From Rachicladosporium sp. CCFEE 5018 (lineage: Eukaryota > Ascomycota > Dothideomycetes > Cladosporiales > Cladosporiaceae): DNA of 45,380 nt. A program made the position numbers and the translations under genes. The stretch is taken from the NCBI GenBank assembly GCA_002077045.2, contig KZ111170.1, forward strand, positions 375,522 through 420,901, written 5' to 3'. Below are positions 1 to 11,080 of the stretch, in pieces. The number at the start of each line of letters is the position of its first letter. Position 1 is the first letter of the stretch. The notes under the pieces are model-generated. The model did not search any database, was not told where the DNA came from, and was given only the letters and a program-made list of their open reading frames with translations.

Positions 1-2597
1 GCCGCCGTGATCTTGATTCACTTGGTCATACCGGGGTTGTTGATGCTCATAGCCGCGTGGGGAGTCGCCATGGAAGCCCCGCGAGTACTCTTGCTGAGCG
101 TACGGGTCAGGGATTGCGTTGAAGTTCGTGTGCTCTCGCAGTGGCATCGTTGGTGCACCGCGCGCCGTCTCGCTTGTTGCCTTCCTCAATCTGTTCCTCG
201 AGTTCGGTGGACTGAGCTCAGGTAGCTGAGGTGGTGGCGCCTGGGTAGCCGACTTCCGCCCGAACTTCACAACAGTGTCCTTACTAAGTCTCTGACCCAT
301 GCCTGGGCTGTTCTCGCCACTCCGCGGACCAAAGTCCTTGTCCCTGCCTAAACCGTAGGTCTTGGTGGGCGTCTTCTTAATTGGCTCCGGTGCCCAGGAA
401 TCGACAGGTAGATGGTCGGATGGATCGATCTCGCGACCGTCCCAGCCTACGATCGGGCCACGAGAGTCGTCACGATCAGGTGTCGGAGCCTGATCCGGGC
501 GGATGTGGTATGGAGATGATGGGTTGGAAGCTGACGATGTCAGAGTGCGTGCGGACGTGTGGGGATTGTGCACGTCAAAGCTATCAGGGCCGAAGGGGAT
601 GCTGTCGTTTGGTGCAGGTCCTGCGATCGGGGAAGTTGCCGAGGAGACCGACTTCCGGATGGGTGTAGACCGGTTCGAGACCGGCGCTGGACGTGGCGAT
701 GGTCTCGAGGTCGATAGCGGGCTCTCATCGGCAGACTCGAAGGCTCGAACAGGGTACTGCAGGCTGTACGAGCTCTTTGGACGTCGTTGCGATTGGGGCG
801 CAGATGACGGCTGGCCCGCTGACGCCCCGGGTGATATAGCGCGTGGTTTGATCATTGGTAGGTGCTCGCGGCTGCGATAGGCTGGCTGATCATAGCTCAC
901 GTCGTGGTCAACAGGTAATTCTGGCAGCGGACTGCGCGCTCGCGGCACTTCTTGAGACAGTGGATGAGGCCGGGGTGGAGTGGCTTGGTATGGATCAGCG
1001 ACACTATGTCTGTGCGCCATCACCCTCGCAGCTGGCGACCGAGCTGCAGGTGACGGCGAGTGACCGATGACTAGGCTCTGAGGCGTGCTGTTCCTACTGG
1101 CGTTGTGAGGACCTGGCGATGCGTGCTCGTCAATGGAGTGAGCGCGGGATGCGTAGCTGCGTGCGGGCGTGTACCGCGCTTGTCCATACTCCTGCTCGAT
1201 ACTTTGCAGAGGCGACGCATTACTGACGTAGGGCTGTGCAGGACTCGGCGCCGCGCCGTACGGTGAGCCTGCAGGAGAACGCGTGGGTGAATATTGCGGC
1301 ACTACTGGTGCACTGTGACTGTGCTGAGGAGGTGGCGGAGGTGGCTGTCCGGCGCCGTCTTCCATGGGTCTTTCGACGTCGTACGAACTTTCGTACGGAT
1401 TCCCCCACTCCTGTGGTGCATCGTATTGTCGATGACGCAGATGCTGATGTTGGAAGTCGAGATCCGGAAGAGGCTGGGGTGCCTCTGTGTGCAAGCTAAA
1501 GCCCGGGTGGTAGTCTGACTCCATCGTCGGTATCTGTGGTGCAGAGTGGGTATGCTGAAGTCCCTGACTCTGGCTGCGTTGATGCGCTTGAAGCGGTGAA
1601 TTGGCATATGGTTGTCTGACTGACTGCGGAGTCGTCCCGCGTGATCGATTCGATGGAGGTAGTTGTGGCAAAAAGTCCGGCTGAGCGTACTGCTGTTCGC
1701 GAGGTAGCTCATCGTAAGCATACGAATCGTCATAGGTCTGTGGCTCGTCATACGATCCCTGGTCATTCTGTGCGAATTGCTGCGGATGATACTGTAGAGC
1801 GCCTGACGACGCTCTATGCGGAATCTCGTCGTGGTATGGCATCTCCGGAGGCATTGAATTGGCTCGAGCAGGCATACCCAGCTCTCTCGGACCGTGCTTC
1901 GCGCGTCCTGGCATTGGCGATGGTGCAAATGGATCTGAAAGTGTACCCGGCGTCATTCCTCGTGAACCATTGAGCCCAGGCAGCGGTCTTCGCTTCACTT
2001 TGCCGGAACCAGAGATTGTGCGTGCGTCTTCGTCCCCGAAACTGCTCTCCCGTGAGATCTCCGGCTTCGGTCGCGAATCGTAATAGGTCATCTCGATCCG
2101 CACCTCACCGGCGTACTTTCCTTTGCAGTTTAGACCTTGCCAGACATCTCGCTTCCCACCTCCTGGAATGATTACGTCCGACAGACTGACAAAAGCCTCA
2201 CCGATTAGATCTGTCCTCTTGTCTTCGCTGAATACGGAAACCTTGAGGGTGTAGTAGTCTGGAGAGTCGTGGACAGTAAAGCGTAGCTCTTGATCCCTGT
2301 AGTATCCTGTCAGCATGTCATACGCCTCAGTAGCCGCAGCTGTCTGCCCGATACTCACCATCGCGGTGTCTGCCCACCCCTTTTGTCCGTCTCCGTCTTC
2401 TTTGCTTCCTTGCCCAGCCTTGCAGCGCAGTATGGGTTCTGCTTGCCCATCGTCTTCCGGTTCGGTAGGTTCTTTGCCCGATCCACGATCATGACGAATG
2501 TCCCAATCTCAGGACCATCCACCGTCATATCGGCAAAGATACCGGCGCTGTGTTGATGAGCCATTGGCCCGCTGCTCGAGGCGAGCCTGGTTGCCAT
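1..2597 (-). CDS. C2-domain protein, Fic1/Inn1-like (3' end beyond window)
   Basis: Two exons, 2359-2597 and 1-2296, with a 62-nt GT-AG intron at 2297-2358; the second exon stays open to position 1, so at least 845 residues are encoded and the C-terminus is missing. Residues about 30-152 form a C2 domain: a GTFVMIVDRAKNLPNRK start, the splice junction restoring the typical PRWDQELRF motif, and a VRIEMTYYDSRP end. The rest is a long low-complexity tail rich in Pro, Gln, Ser and Tyr, with a GWDGRE motif near residue 697. An N-terminal C2 domain plus a long proline-rich tail is the layout of the fungal Fic1/Inn1 family, which acts at the division site in septum formation. Family assignment rests on architecture; function here is inferred. 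The start is the first ATG of the open frame; an in-frame Met at residue 12 is an alternative. Confidence 0.8.
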
Positions 2598-3245
2598 GAT
2601 CGTGTGAGGTGCGTTGTACTCGCGAAGAATGATAATGTCGATGCAACAAAGAGTGTAGTGGGCAAGAATGCCAGTGCTAGCATCTTACGTCCAAGATGGT
2701 ATTCTGGAAATGTTTATGGTGGGTGCCTAGCCGGCATTCGTGTGGTAATGCTCGAGCGTAACGAATGGATTCCCGTATAACATCCACGTAATGTTGGGGA
2801 CTTCCCTAGATCAATAGCATGCCCATCATAGAGTCCCGTCCCGTCTTCGCCATAGTCGTGCAGTCAAGTGTGCATGAGAGCTGCAGCGATAGTATGTTCG
2901 AAAGTGAAGCTGTTGTAAACAGTGGCTTGAACCTTAAGTGGCTGGGCAAAACCCACTCCCGCTTCGAGACACGCGGACTTGTTCGCACGCGCATATCAAT
3001 ACGCGTCTACATATCATGTAGAAGGTACGAGCAGCTATTGGCTCCCATCTATCAGGCATTCGACATCTATGGGACTGAACATGTATGGTGAGCTTGCAGT
3101 GGACTGGTAGGAGCATGCGGTGATGGCCAGCCAAGATTCCCTCTAATGTCTTCGGCTGAGCACCACGAAGACGCAGTACGCTCCAGGAGCACCGATGTTG
3201 AACGTTATTGTCGGTACGGTAATGCAACATTCAGAGTGATTCCCA
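2598..3245. other. Intergenic, upstream of the C2 gene
   Basis: 648 bp between the start of the C2-domain gene and the stop of the acetyltransferase gene. Short open frames occur on both strands but none shows a recognisable domain or splice structure. It presumably holds the C2 gene promoter and the acetyltransferase 3' end. Confidence 0.5.
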
Positions 3246-3869
3246 TCACCGCAGCGCGATCTCTTTCTTCCCCTCCCTCTCCTTCTCCTGCAGTGCACGC
3301 CACTCATGCTCCAACATTCCGTATTCTATATCACCCCACCACTTCCCCGCGTGCCACCAGGTTTCCCTCACAGTCCCTTCATGCTTGAATCCAAGCCGCT
3401 CATACAGCCTCATTGCTCCAACATTGTACTCAAACGCCTTGACTGAAATGCGATGCAGCCCAGCACTCTCGAAGCCCCATTGCAACGCCCACCGGATAGC
3501 CTCCGAACCATGGCCTTTACCTTGCTCCGACGGGGATAGACCGAGACCCATATCGCTGTAGCGATGATGGTCGTGATCGGGTTCCGGGCCTTCCAGGTTG
3601 ATCACGCCGATGGGTTTGAGGTCTTCTGCTGTGATGCAGATTACCACCGCAAGGAGACATTCGTTCACGTAGTGGTCGAAGGACTTTTTCGTGTCTGCTT
3701 TCGATTGTGGTCGCTTGAGTGCGGGCTGCAGGTTGATGAAGGTCGCTGGGTGAGATTCGACCTCATGTATGAATTCTTCGTCTTCTGGCTCGATGGCGCG
3801 GTAGGTGAGTCTGGCTGATTGCCATGGGTTTGTCTCTTCATTTGTTGCCATACTGGGCTCGTCCGACAT
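3246..3869 (-). CDS. GNAT-family N-acetyltransferase (RimJ/RimL type)
   Basis: Single-exon gene of 207 residues. The acetyl-CoA binding motif A is visible as LSPSEQGKGHG (residues 111-121; the Q/R-x-x-G-x-G core is QGKGHG), followed by a helix and the motif B segment NVGAMRLYERLGF (149-161), typical of the Acetyltransf_3 group that acetylates N-terminal amines or small molecules. The opening ARLTYRAIEPED segment and the HRISVKAFEYN strand also fit. The frame is open a further 40 residues upstream, but the MSDEP start at 3869 is chosen because the family homology begins just after it and the upstream part has no family character; Met at residue 7 is also possible. The substrate cannot be told from sequence. 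Confidence 0.85.
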   Translation of the reverse strand: MSDEPSMATNEETNPWQSARLTYRAIEPEDEEFIHEVESHPATFINLQPALKRPQSKADTKKSFDHYVNECLLAVVICITAEDLKPIGVINLEGPEPDHDHHRYSDMGLGLSPSEQGKGHGSEAIRWALQWGFESAGLHRISVKAFEYNVGAMRLYERLGFKHEGTVRETWWHAGKWWGDIEYGMLEHEWRALQEKEREGKKEIALR

Positions 3870-5318
3870 ACTAGATTGGGAGAAACGCGACTGATGTGGA
3901 AATTTGAAAATGAGGAAGGCTGCCACTTTACATTCTGCGAAGATACCATCGCGTATGCGTGCAGGAAAGGATCTGGTGCGGCACAGCACTGGTGCGAAGT
4001 ATCATTCCGCATATGGTCACCGATCTAGCATACTTCGCGAAGAGTGCGATGAGCACGGTCAACCGCAGGGAAGCTGGTTTTGACTACGCCTGCTGTCCCC
4101 ATGCGACAACGAAGGCCCTGAGAGCACTCTGCTGGCATGAGGTTGCTGCTGTGCTCTAAGATGGTAGGCTGTCGTGACTGTCAAATGGTAGCGGCGGATC
4201 AGAGCATGATCAAGCTCAAGCTGTGCGCCACAAGCGGATCGTCGGGGAAGCTTGTCTGCAGAGGACTTATGTTTTGTGAGCGGTTGCCGATTCGCCACGC
4301 ATGACTAAGCCCGCAACTACCATTGAAAACGACAAGGTTCTTCGTGATTACGCTCCGGCGATGAGAGTGGACCTGATGAGCAGCGCGATCGCAGTGGCCC
4401 GGCAGCGACCCAGTGGATTAGTGCCCGGCGAGTCCACGTCGCGTATGGTGCAAGTACCTGCACAGTCAGCACTTCCAAATCCCCAATTCAGCCTACGCTT
4501 CTATTCCTCGATCAGTGATCCAATGTAAGAAGGGGTACATGCACGACATAGCAGCGGATACTTCGCTACCAGCCTTGCCTTACGGCCTTATCCTTGGCAT
4601 AAGTAAGCAACTCTCACTACCTGAAGCAGCTAGCATATCACCTGTGCCGCAATTGGTGATCGTGTTAGGCTAACGAGACATCACGTCCTCGACCGACATT
4701 GCCTGACCTGCCTCGCAAGGCGCGACAAAGCTATGGTGTGTGATTGAAAGGGAGAGGACCATGCGAGTCCATCTGGGAACACAGCGAGCTTCGGCCCACT
4801 CCCCGCAGGGCAAGAGCCACCGAGCTTTCAGCGAACCCGAAGCTTCCCGTCTTTCAGAAAATGTTCCTGAGGCGAGACGTCATGTTGTGGCCACTTCCAA
4901 ACGATAAGCACATGGATGTCGCCAAAACCCACACAATGCAGGTCCAATTGCTTAGTGAGCTCAGGCGATCGTCTCTAGAAGCACATGGCTCTATCGCGGC
5001 ATGCATGATCTGACCGCCGGGAGTCACGGCCGTATCATTGGCATCTCTTCGTTGGCTGCAGCTTGCAGGTCCAAACGAGATCTGCTTGGTAAAACATCGA
5101 TATTGCTAAGCACGCGTGGTCTAGGTGGGTATCGCTTGACTGTTGGAGGGCAGGCATGGCGTAACGTCATGGAAGATTTGAAGTGGGTATATGAGGGTTG
5201 GTCGAACCTTCCCTTAGAACATTGCAATTCAGTTCAACCTCGTATCATCATCACATACAGCCCTTCTCACCTCACTTCAATCAACACTCATCCAGCATCC
5301 ACCCCCCAACCGCCCACA
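3870..5318. other. Long intergenic region, no gene recognised
   Basis: About 1.45 kb between the divergently transcribed acetyltransferase and alcohol dehydrogenase genes. It must hold both promoters. Several open frames of 60-90 codons are present, and the dehydrogenase frame is open upstream to 5001, but none shows domain character. No tRNA-like or repeat structure was seen. Confidence 0.5.
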
Positions 5319-6367
5319 ATGCCTTCCTTCACAGTCTACAAAGGCCACGAGTCCGGCAAAGTAGTGAAGTCTACCACCACCCGCCCAAACCTCACCCGCG
5401 ATGAGGTCCTTGTCAAGATCACCGCCTCCGGCCTATGTGGCACAGATCTCCACTACCACAAAGCCGACATGGGCCTCGGTCACGAAGGCGTTGGCATAGT
5501 CAAAGAGCTCGGCCCAGAGACGACCTATCTGAAGGTTGGTGACCGCGTCGGATGGGGCTACGAGCATAACTCGTGTGGCCACTGCCAGCAGTGCTTGAGA
5601 GGCAATGAGGTCCACTGCGCTGAGCGCGCAATGTACGGGTACGCGGACTTGGATCAGGGTAGCATGGGTGAGGGCGCAGTCTGGAAAGAGGCCTTCTTAT
5701 TCAAGATTCCGGACAACATGAGCGACGAGGTCGCTGCGCCGTTGATGTGTGGTGGTGCGACTGTGTTCAACGCGCTGCATCAGTTCCCGATCGAGGCCAC
5801 GGATACTGTCGCCGTATTGGGTGTTGGCGGAGTGAGTGGCCGTGCTATGTTGTGACAGCTGGGTGCATTGCTGACCAATCTGCGTAGCTCGGACATCTAG
5901 CGATCCAATTCGCAGCCAAGATGGGCTGTGAGGTCATCGTGCTCTCCGGCAGCGACAAGAAGAAGGATGAGGCCATGTCTCTCGGCGCCAGTGAGTTCAT
6001 CGCCATGAAGGGGGCCAAGGAGATCAAGACTAGCCGCCCAATCGACCGTCTGATCGTGACTACCTCCGCCCAGCCGGACTGGAACCTCCTCACCCAAGTC
6101 CTCGCACCGAACGCCTCCATCTACCCTCTGTCGGTCGATGAGGGTAACTTCAGCATCCCCTACATGCCGCTCCTCCTCAACGGCCTGCGCGTCCAGGGAT
6201 CACTGGTCGCATCGCGATACATCCACCAGCGTATGATCGCATTCGCGGCGCTGCATCAGATCAAGCCGGTCTTGGAGAAGTTCCCGATGAGCGAGGAGGG
6301 TATCAACGCTGCCATCAAGAAGCTGCAGGATGGTGAGATGCGGTACCGTGGTGTGTTGTTGAACTGA
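5319..6367 (+). CDS. Zinc-dependent alcohol dehydrogenase (MDR family)
   Basis: Two exons, 5319-5831 and 5888-6367, with a 56-nt intron (5832-5887); 330 residues. Removing the intron rebuilds the NAD(P)-binding Rossmann motif GVGGLGH at residues 168-174, which confirms the splice. The GroES-like domain carries the catalytic zinc ligands Cys40 (GLCGTD) and the GHE pair at 54-56, with Cys144 as probable third ligand. The structural zinc site is the C-x2-C-x2-C-x7-C set at residues 86, 89, 92 and 100. The length and the ending MRYRGVLLN match the fungal medium-chain alcohol dehydrogenase group. It should oxidise alcohols or reduce aldehydes in the cytosol; the true substrate is unknown. The frame is open upstream of the ATG, but family homology begins at MPSFTVYKGHE. 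Confidence 0.92.
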
Positions 6368-6469
6368 GCAAATTCCTGCTCGAGGTTTCGTCGCGAGCAT
6401 CGAAGTATGGCGTAATGTAATGCGAGGCAAGGTAGCGTAGATAGAGCATGTACTCGAGCGTCCAGCAAC

Positions 6470-7263
6470 TTATTCCAGCAACGAGGCAGGCAGCTCATAT
6501 GCCGTTCGCACAGGCACGTCAAACGTCTTGCTCAGATGGCCTTTGAAGAACTCTCCCTCGAATTCACTCTCTGGCAGTCCAGAAACGTTTTCCATCGGTG
6601 GTGGATTCGAATCAATCTCAATAGTCACCTACGCACCAAAGTCAGTCTCCACGTTCACATCTGATACAACGACCCAGCATTGGCCGAGCGGGCTGTGTTA
6701 CCGCTTCGTCAATGCAAGAAAAGTCTACACCTACTGGCCCGTCGTTCACAAGCGCTACATCCATCATTGCACCGAAAATGCCGTCCTTGACGCGTTCGGC
6801 TTGGTACAGTGTACGGACGCCGCCGATGAAGGAGTCGTAGAGTTCGCGGGCTTCTTTGGGGAGGGCTGATTTGTGGAAGTCGGGTCTGTTGCCTTTCTTT
6901 ACGGAGGCGAGGAGCGTGAATTGGGAGACTGAGAGTAGGTTGACGTTAGATGAGAATGCTAAGGGCTCGAGAGTCTAGACGAACCGCATAGCACTTCACC
7001 CTCGATGTCTTGCACGCTTCGCTTCCATTTCTTGCCGTCTTCGGCATCCCACAGCTTAACCTTCAGCACTTTACTGGCCATTGACTCGCAGGTTTTGGGT
7101 GTGTCTTCTTTGCCTATAGCAGCGAAGATGAGGAGACCGCGACTTATTGAGGAGACTGATTGGCCGTCGACCGTCACTGACGCGGACTTGACGCGTTGGA
7201 TGATTGCTGCGAGTTATCAGTGCTAGATCACGCGATCCTGCGTCGGGTTGATGTACTCTTCAT
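6470..7263 (-). CDS. dtd1: D-aminoacyl-tRNA deacylase (DTD)
   Basis: Four exons (7257-7263, 6985-7206, 6735-6928, 6470-6628) give 193 residues. The first exon is only 7 nt (ATG AAG A) and restores the family start MKTIIQRVKSASVTVDGQ when joined to exon 2 over a 50-nt intron. The two active-site motifs are present: SQFTL at 78-82 and the Gly-cisPro motif NDGPVT at 138-143, the latter assembled across the last splice (intron 6629-6734). The enzyme removes D-amino acids (and Gly from tRNA-Ala) from mischarged tRNAs. Residues after about 150 form an extra tail of about 40 residues beyond the usual bacterial length, common in fungal members. It is divergent from the NOT3 gene, with starts 437 bp apart, so promoters are likely shared. 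Intron boundaries were placed by reading frame and homology, not by transcripts. Confidence 0.9.
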
Positions 7264-7700
7264 CGCGTGCAGTAAGCGATTGCAGCTGCGGCTTCACCAC
7301 CTAGGGCGCTGTAGAACACGTACACAACAGACCTGCCCAACCAAGACCACTGCACCCAGCCATGTAAATGCGATCAATCCGTCTGAAGATTCTGCTCTGT
7401 ATTTCGTGAATGAAGGTGCGAGGGTCGTCGTCACCAATCCCACAGGTCACACGCGAACCCCAGACGTGACATTTTGCCAAGACCACTCTCTGGAGCGCGC
7501 CGCGACCGTACACCTAACCAGGTACACGGGAAAGGCTACACAACCGCCACCTCCGCTCATGGAAATCAATCACTCTCCTTGCGTGACCTTGTCAATATCA
7601 TTCTAGCTACGAGACGACTTCATTGCCGACCGCGGCCACCATTCATTGCCCCATCGTCGTTTGAACGGCGTTCACCTCCTGCCCAGCGGCAGTGCACACG
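7264..7700. other. Divergent promoter region of dtd1 and NOT3
   Basis: 437 bp between two start codons facing away from each other. No coding content was recognised. It should contain both promoters and 5' leaders. Confidence 0.55.
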
Positions 7701-9864
7701 ATGGCAGCCCGGAAACTCCAACAAGAGATAGATAAGGCATGCCACAACGAGGGTTGTATTGTGCAGACTATGCGTACTAACATCAGTACAGGAGGTGAAG
7801 CGAGTAGCGGAAGGGGTAGCGGCATTTCAGGGCATCCACGAGAAGCTGTACCAAAGTCAGAGCCAACCGCAGAAGGACAAGCTGGAAGATGCGCTCAAGA
7901 AGGAGATCAAGAAACTGCAGCGGTCACGAGACAAGTTCAAGGCATGGCATGCGAACCCGGATGTGAAAAACAAGGACATGTGCATGGACCAGCGTAAGCT
8001 GATCGAGACGGTATGCTCAGTGGACTAATGTGGGATGTATTGCGGTGTGCTGATTGAGCGGCAGCAAATGGAGACGTTTAAAGCTGTGGAGAAGGAGACG
8101 AAGACCAAGGCGTTCTCGAAAGAGGGTCTGTCAGCTGCGGTCAAGATGGATCCCAAGGAGAAGGAGAAGATGGAGATAGAGAGTCAATTGTCAGACTGGG
8201 TAGACGAGCTCTCGCGGCAGATCGAGAGTGTTGAAGCCGAACGAGACGCCATGACAGCGACTGTGAAGAAGGGCAAGCGGGACACATCGAAAGCAGATCG
8301 GTCATCAGAGCTGGATCGGGTACTGGAGCGACATCAGTTCCACGTCACCAAGTTGGAGGTCTTACTGCGATGTCTGGCGAATGGGAGTGTGGAAGTCGAT
8401 CAGGTGAAGGAGATTGAGCAATACATCAAGGAGTACGTGGAAAACAATGGCGAGGTGGACTTTGTGGAGTTCGAGGAGATGTACGATGATCTGAATCTGG
8501 ACATGGACGAGGAATTCTTCGGCATAGGCGCCGAGAATGACAAGGGTTCCAGTCAAGATGCGCAGAGCATACAGGACGAGCCCCCCGATGCGGAACCGGC
8601 GATCAGGACAGGAAGCATAGCAGGGAAAGGCAAGTCGGTGTCAATCTCAGAAGCTGGTGCGCCAGCACGACGACCGAGTGTGCAACTCAAGTCACCACTA
8701 CCGGCATTATCGACACTACATGCTAGCTTGCCTAGTGTGGTGCACAGCAAGACCGAGCCCGTAATGAAACCAGCACCTTTACCGACAATACCCACAGGGC
8801 AGCCTTTGAAGTATGCGTCCGCAGCAGCAGCGGCTGCAGCAAGTGATAAGAATGGCGTTGGGATAGCACCCTTACCGCCTCCACCGGGTGCAGCACGGTC
8901 GACCGAGACACCATCTCCAGCTGTGGCACATGCAACGCCAGCTCATGCGCCTGCGCCTGCACCGATAGCAGCGGCGACACCAACACCTGTATCAGTACCG
9001 GCGCCGGCAGCAGCCGTAGCTCCATCTCCGAAACCGCGAACTCCACAGCCGGCAAAGGCGATAGAAGCACCTCGAAAACTGCCAACACCTGCACCCCGAG
9101 AGGAGCCAAGCTCATCACAAGCGTCCTCAGTGAAACCTTCGCCTGCACTTCCACAAGCACATCCATCACAGCAGACGCCACAAACGTTGCAAGCTGCAAG
9201 CAAGACACAACAACCACCTTCGCCAGACTCGGGTATAGCAGGTTTGGCACTTTCCAACGGCGAGCCAGCACAAGAGGAAGAGGAGGAAGAGTCAATCTAC
9301 CACCTGCCCTCATCATTGACAGATCTGTTGGACGGCTTCGAGGACGTGAAGAAGCGAGCAGCCTCAGACGAGGTAGATATAAACATGCTCAATGTCTCGC
9401 GAGCGAACTGTCCAATACCACTGGACGCGGAAAAGCCAAATCACTACAAGGCTCAGACACCCTATGCCTACACACCCTCCCATTACCCGCAAGAACCTCT
9501 GGGAATCTTCGATGACCCGCGGCTATACAGCAGAATAGACACGGACAGTCTGTTCTATGCATTCTACTACCGACAAGGAACATATCAGCAGTACCTTGCT
9601 GCAAAAGCGCTGAAAAGCCAAAGCTGGCGATTTCATAAGCAGTACCAGACCTGGTTTCAGCGGCACGAGGAGCCCAAGACGATCACCGAGGAATTTGAGC
9701 AAGGCACATATCGTTTCTTTGACTATGAGAGCACATGGTAAGCCCTCAAACTCTTGATTTGCTGCCCTGTAATGTGAGGGATGGTGTGCTAACGATAGTC
9801 CAGGATGAACCGAAGGAAGGCAGACTTCAAGTTTGCCTACAAATTCCTCGAGGACGATCTATGA
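7701..9864 (+). CDS. not3: CCR4-NOT complex subunit NOT3/NOT5
   Basis: Four exons: 7701-7736, 7792-8010, 8065-9737 and 9804-9864, giving 662 residues. The N-terminal part (1 to about 240) is the Not3 coiled-coil domain: MAARKLQQEIDK, then EVKRVAEGV, LKKEIKKLQRSRDKFK and RKLIETQMETFK. The middle is a low-complexity linker rich in Pro, Ala and Ser, including a seven-Ala run. The C-terminal NOT box spans about 497-662, with YHLPSSLTDLLDG, FYYRQGTYQQYLA and WRFHKQYQTWFQRH. This scaffold subunit of the CCR4-NOT deadenylase helps couple mRNA decay and translation control. The first intron (7737-7791) needs a GC donor to keep the conserved N-terminus. The other introns are GT-AG. The last 220 bp are repeated at the start of the next contig. 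Confidence 0.95.
7737..7791 (+). other. Probable GC-AG intron in NOT3
   Basis: Exon 1 ends AAG and the intron begins GCATGC, ends TACAG and contains a good branch site (TACTAAC near 7775-7781). Joining AAG to GAGGTG gives EIDKEVKRVAEGV, the same spacing as other Not3 proteins. No GT donor nearby keeps that frame and length. Confidence 0.7.
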
Positions 9865-10760
9865 TCACTTCATAGGGTTTGAGGCCGTTTCGGCACTCGC
9901 TGGCTGTAGCCACTTGTATGAGTAGCTGCTGCAGATCATGCGGCATTACATTTGGCAATGCATGATTCGCTTGCGGCGGGTGTCCTGCGTGGACATCTGC
10001 CAACACCTTCACTCACCATACTCTCGCTCATACCCTTCCGTCACTCTTCCGATCATACGTATATTGAGCTAACAAACTGTACACACTGACTTTGAAGCAG
10101 ATAGAGCAAGAGCGGCTGGAGGCAAGAGGGACTAGGCGAAAAGCTTGGCGCTAGAAGACATTACATGCCGATTCTTACGAGAAAGGCGTTGTGAACGTCC
10201 GCACAACTGCAACACGCGGCCACAAGGCCTTTGTAGGCCTCAGAATCCTCTCGCCTTGCCATTATAGTGTTCGTGATTGAGACCGCCGGCCTTGCGGGAA
10301 GGAAGGCAAAGAAGGCAACCGGGCCCAGCTCAGCCACAACAATGCCTCCACCGATGATCGTACCTCCAGCGTATCTGCGGATGGTTCAAAGACTCGTTGT
10401 CATCACTGAGGCCCGGCCATGTCACATCTGGGGACAACTCCGATAATCAGCGTCGCACAGTGAACTGCAATGGGAGATGAAATGGCGATCACGTGACGTC
10501 AGCGGTCCGCAGCCGTGAGGCCGCCATATTATGTTCGACTCGGAAGCGATCTCAAAGGATCGCTACGCGGGGTCTGCTGGATTTCACTGCCTGTTTCGTC
10601 TAGCGCGGCACCCTATTGCGGGATAGCTGTGGCCTCAGGCTTTAGTCAGAAGGCATCCTGGATTCCGTCCATCACGACACCCCTTCGCAACACGGTTTCC
10701 GATCTGTTCCGTTGTGCCTCCTACTGAGCGGCCGGCCTCTGCTGTTCTCACACGTCTCGG
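9865..10760. other. Non-coding region after NOT3, contig 1
   Basis: About 900 bp with no recognised gene, ending at the gap. A 70-codon open frame at 10515-10727 is almost unchanged in the other copy, but the whole region is nearly identical, so this is not evidence of coding. It holds the CACGTGACGTCA site listed separately. Confidence 0.5.
10490..10501. promoter_or_regulatory. Overlapping CACGTG and TGACGTCA sites
   Basis: The 12-mer CACGTGACGTCA joins a bHLH E-box/G-box core (10490-10495) and a full palindromic CRE-type bZIP site (10494-10501). It is present unchanged in the second copy at 11705-11716, about 600 bp upstream of the C2H2 gene start there. Role as an upstream element is inferred from sequence alone. 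Confidence 0.45.
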
Positions 10761-10860
10761 NNNNNNNNNNNNNNNNNNNNNNNNNNNNNNNNNNNNNNNN
10801 NNNNNNNNNNNNNNNNNNNNNNNNNNNNNNNNNNNNNNNNNNNNNNNNNNNNNNNNNNNN
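10761..10860. other. Assembly gap (100 N)
   Basis: Exactly 100 N, a usual placeholder for a gap of unknown size. The sequence on its left matches up to 11975 in contig 2, and the sequence on its right restarts at the equivalent of 9645, so the joined ends overlap rather than continue. Confidence 0.97.
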
Positions 10861-11080
10861 CCAGACCTGGTTTCAGCGGCACGAGGAGCCCAAGACGATC
10901 ACCGAGGAATTTGAGCAAGGCACATATCGTTTCTTTGACTATGAGAGCACATGGTAAGCCCTCAAACTCTTGATTTGCTGCCCTGTAATGTGAGGGATGG
11001 TGTGCTAATGATAGTCCAGGATGAACCGAAGGAAGGCAGACTTCAAGTTTGCCTACAAATTCCTCGAGGACGATCTATGA
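10861..11080 (+). CDS. not3: NOT3/NOT5, 3' end only (second copy)
   Basis: Contig 2 opens inside the NOT box of NOT3 (QTWFQRHEEPK). Exon 10861-10953, intron 10954-11019 and last exon 11020-11080 correspond to the end of the complete gene at 7701-9864, with the same encoded end MNRRKADFKFAYKFLEDDL. The 5' part is missing because the contig starts here; this is an assembly edge, not a biological truncation. The intron differs by one base near its acceptor (AATGATAG against AACGATAG). Confidence 0.9.

Larger units (their letters stand above)
9645..10760 (+). repeat. Contig-1 end, matched by contig-2 start
   Basis: This 1116-bp stretch matches 10861-11975 almost base for base (a one-base indel near 10038 and scattered substitutions). 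It starts inside the last large NOT3 exon and runs to the N gap. It reads as the same locus sequenced in a second haplotype, not as a dispersed repeat. Confidence 0.9.

Noticed and set aside
10515..10727. Conserved 70-codon frame after NOT3
   Set aside because: The whole region is nearly identical between copies, so conservation is uninformative, and the product has no recognisable features.
9805..10945. Third, truncated NOT3 paralogue at 10861
   Set aside because: It is the same gene end from the other contig; truncation is at the contig edge.
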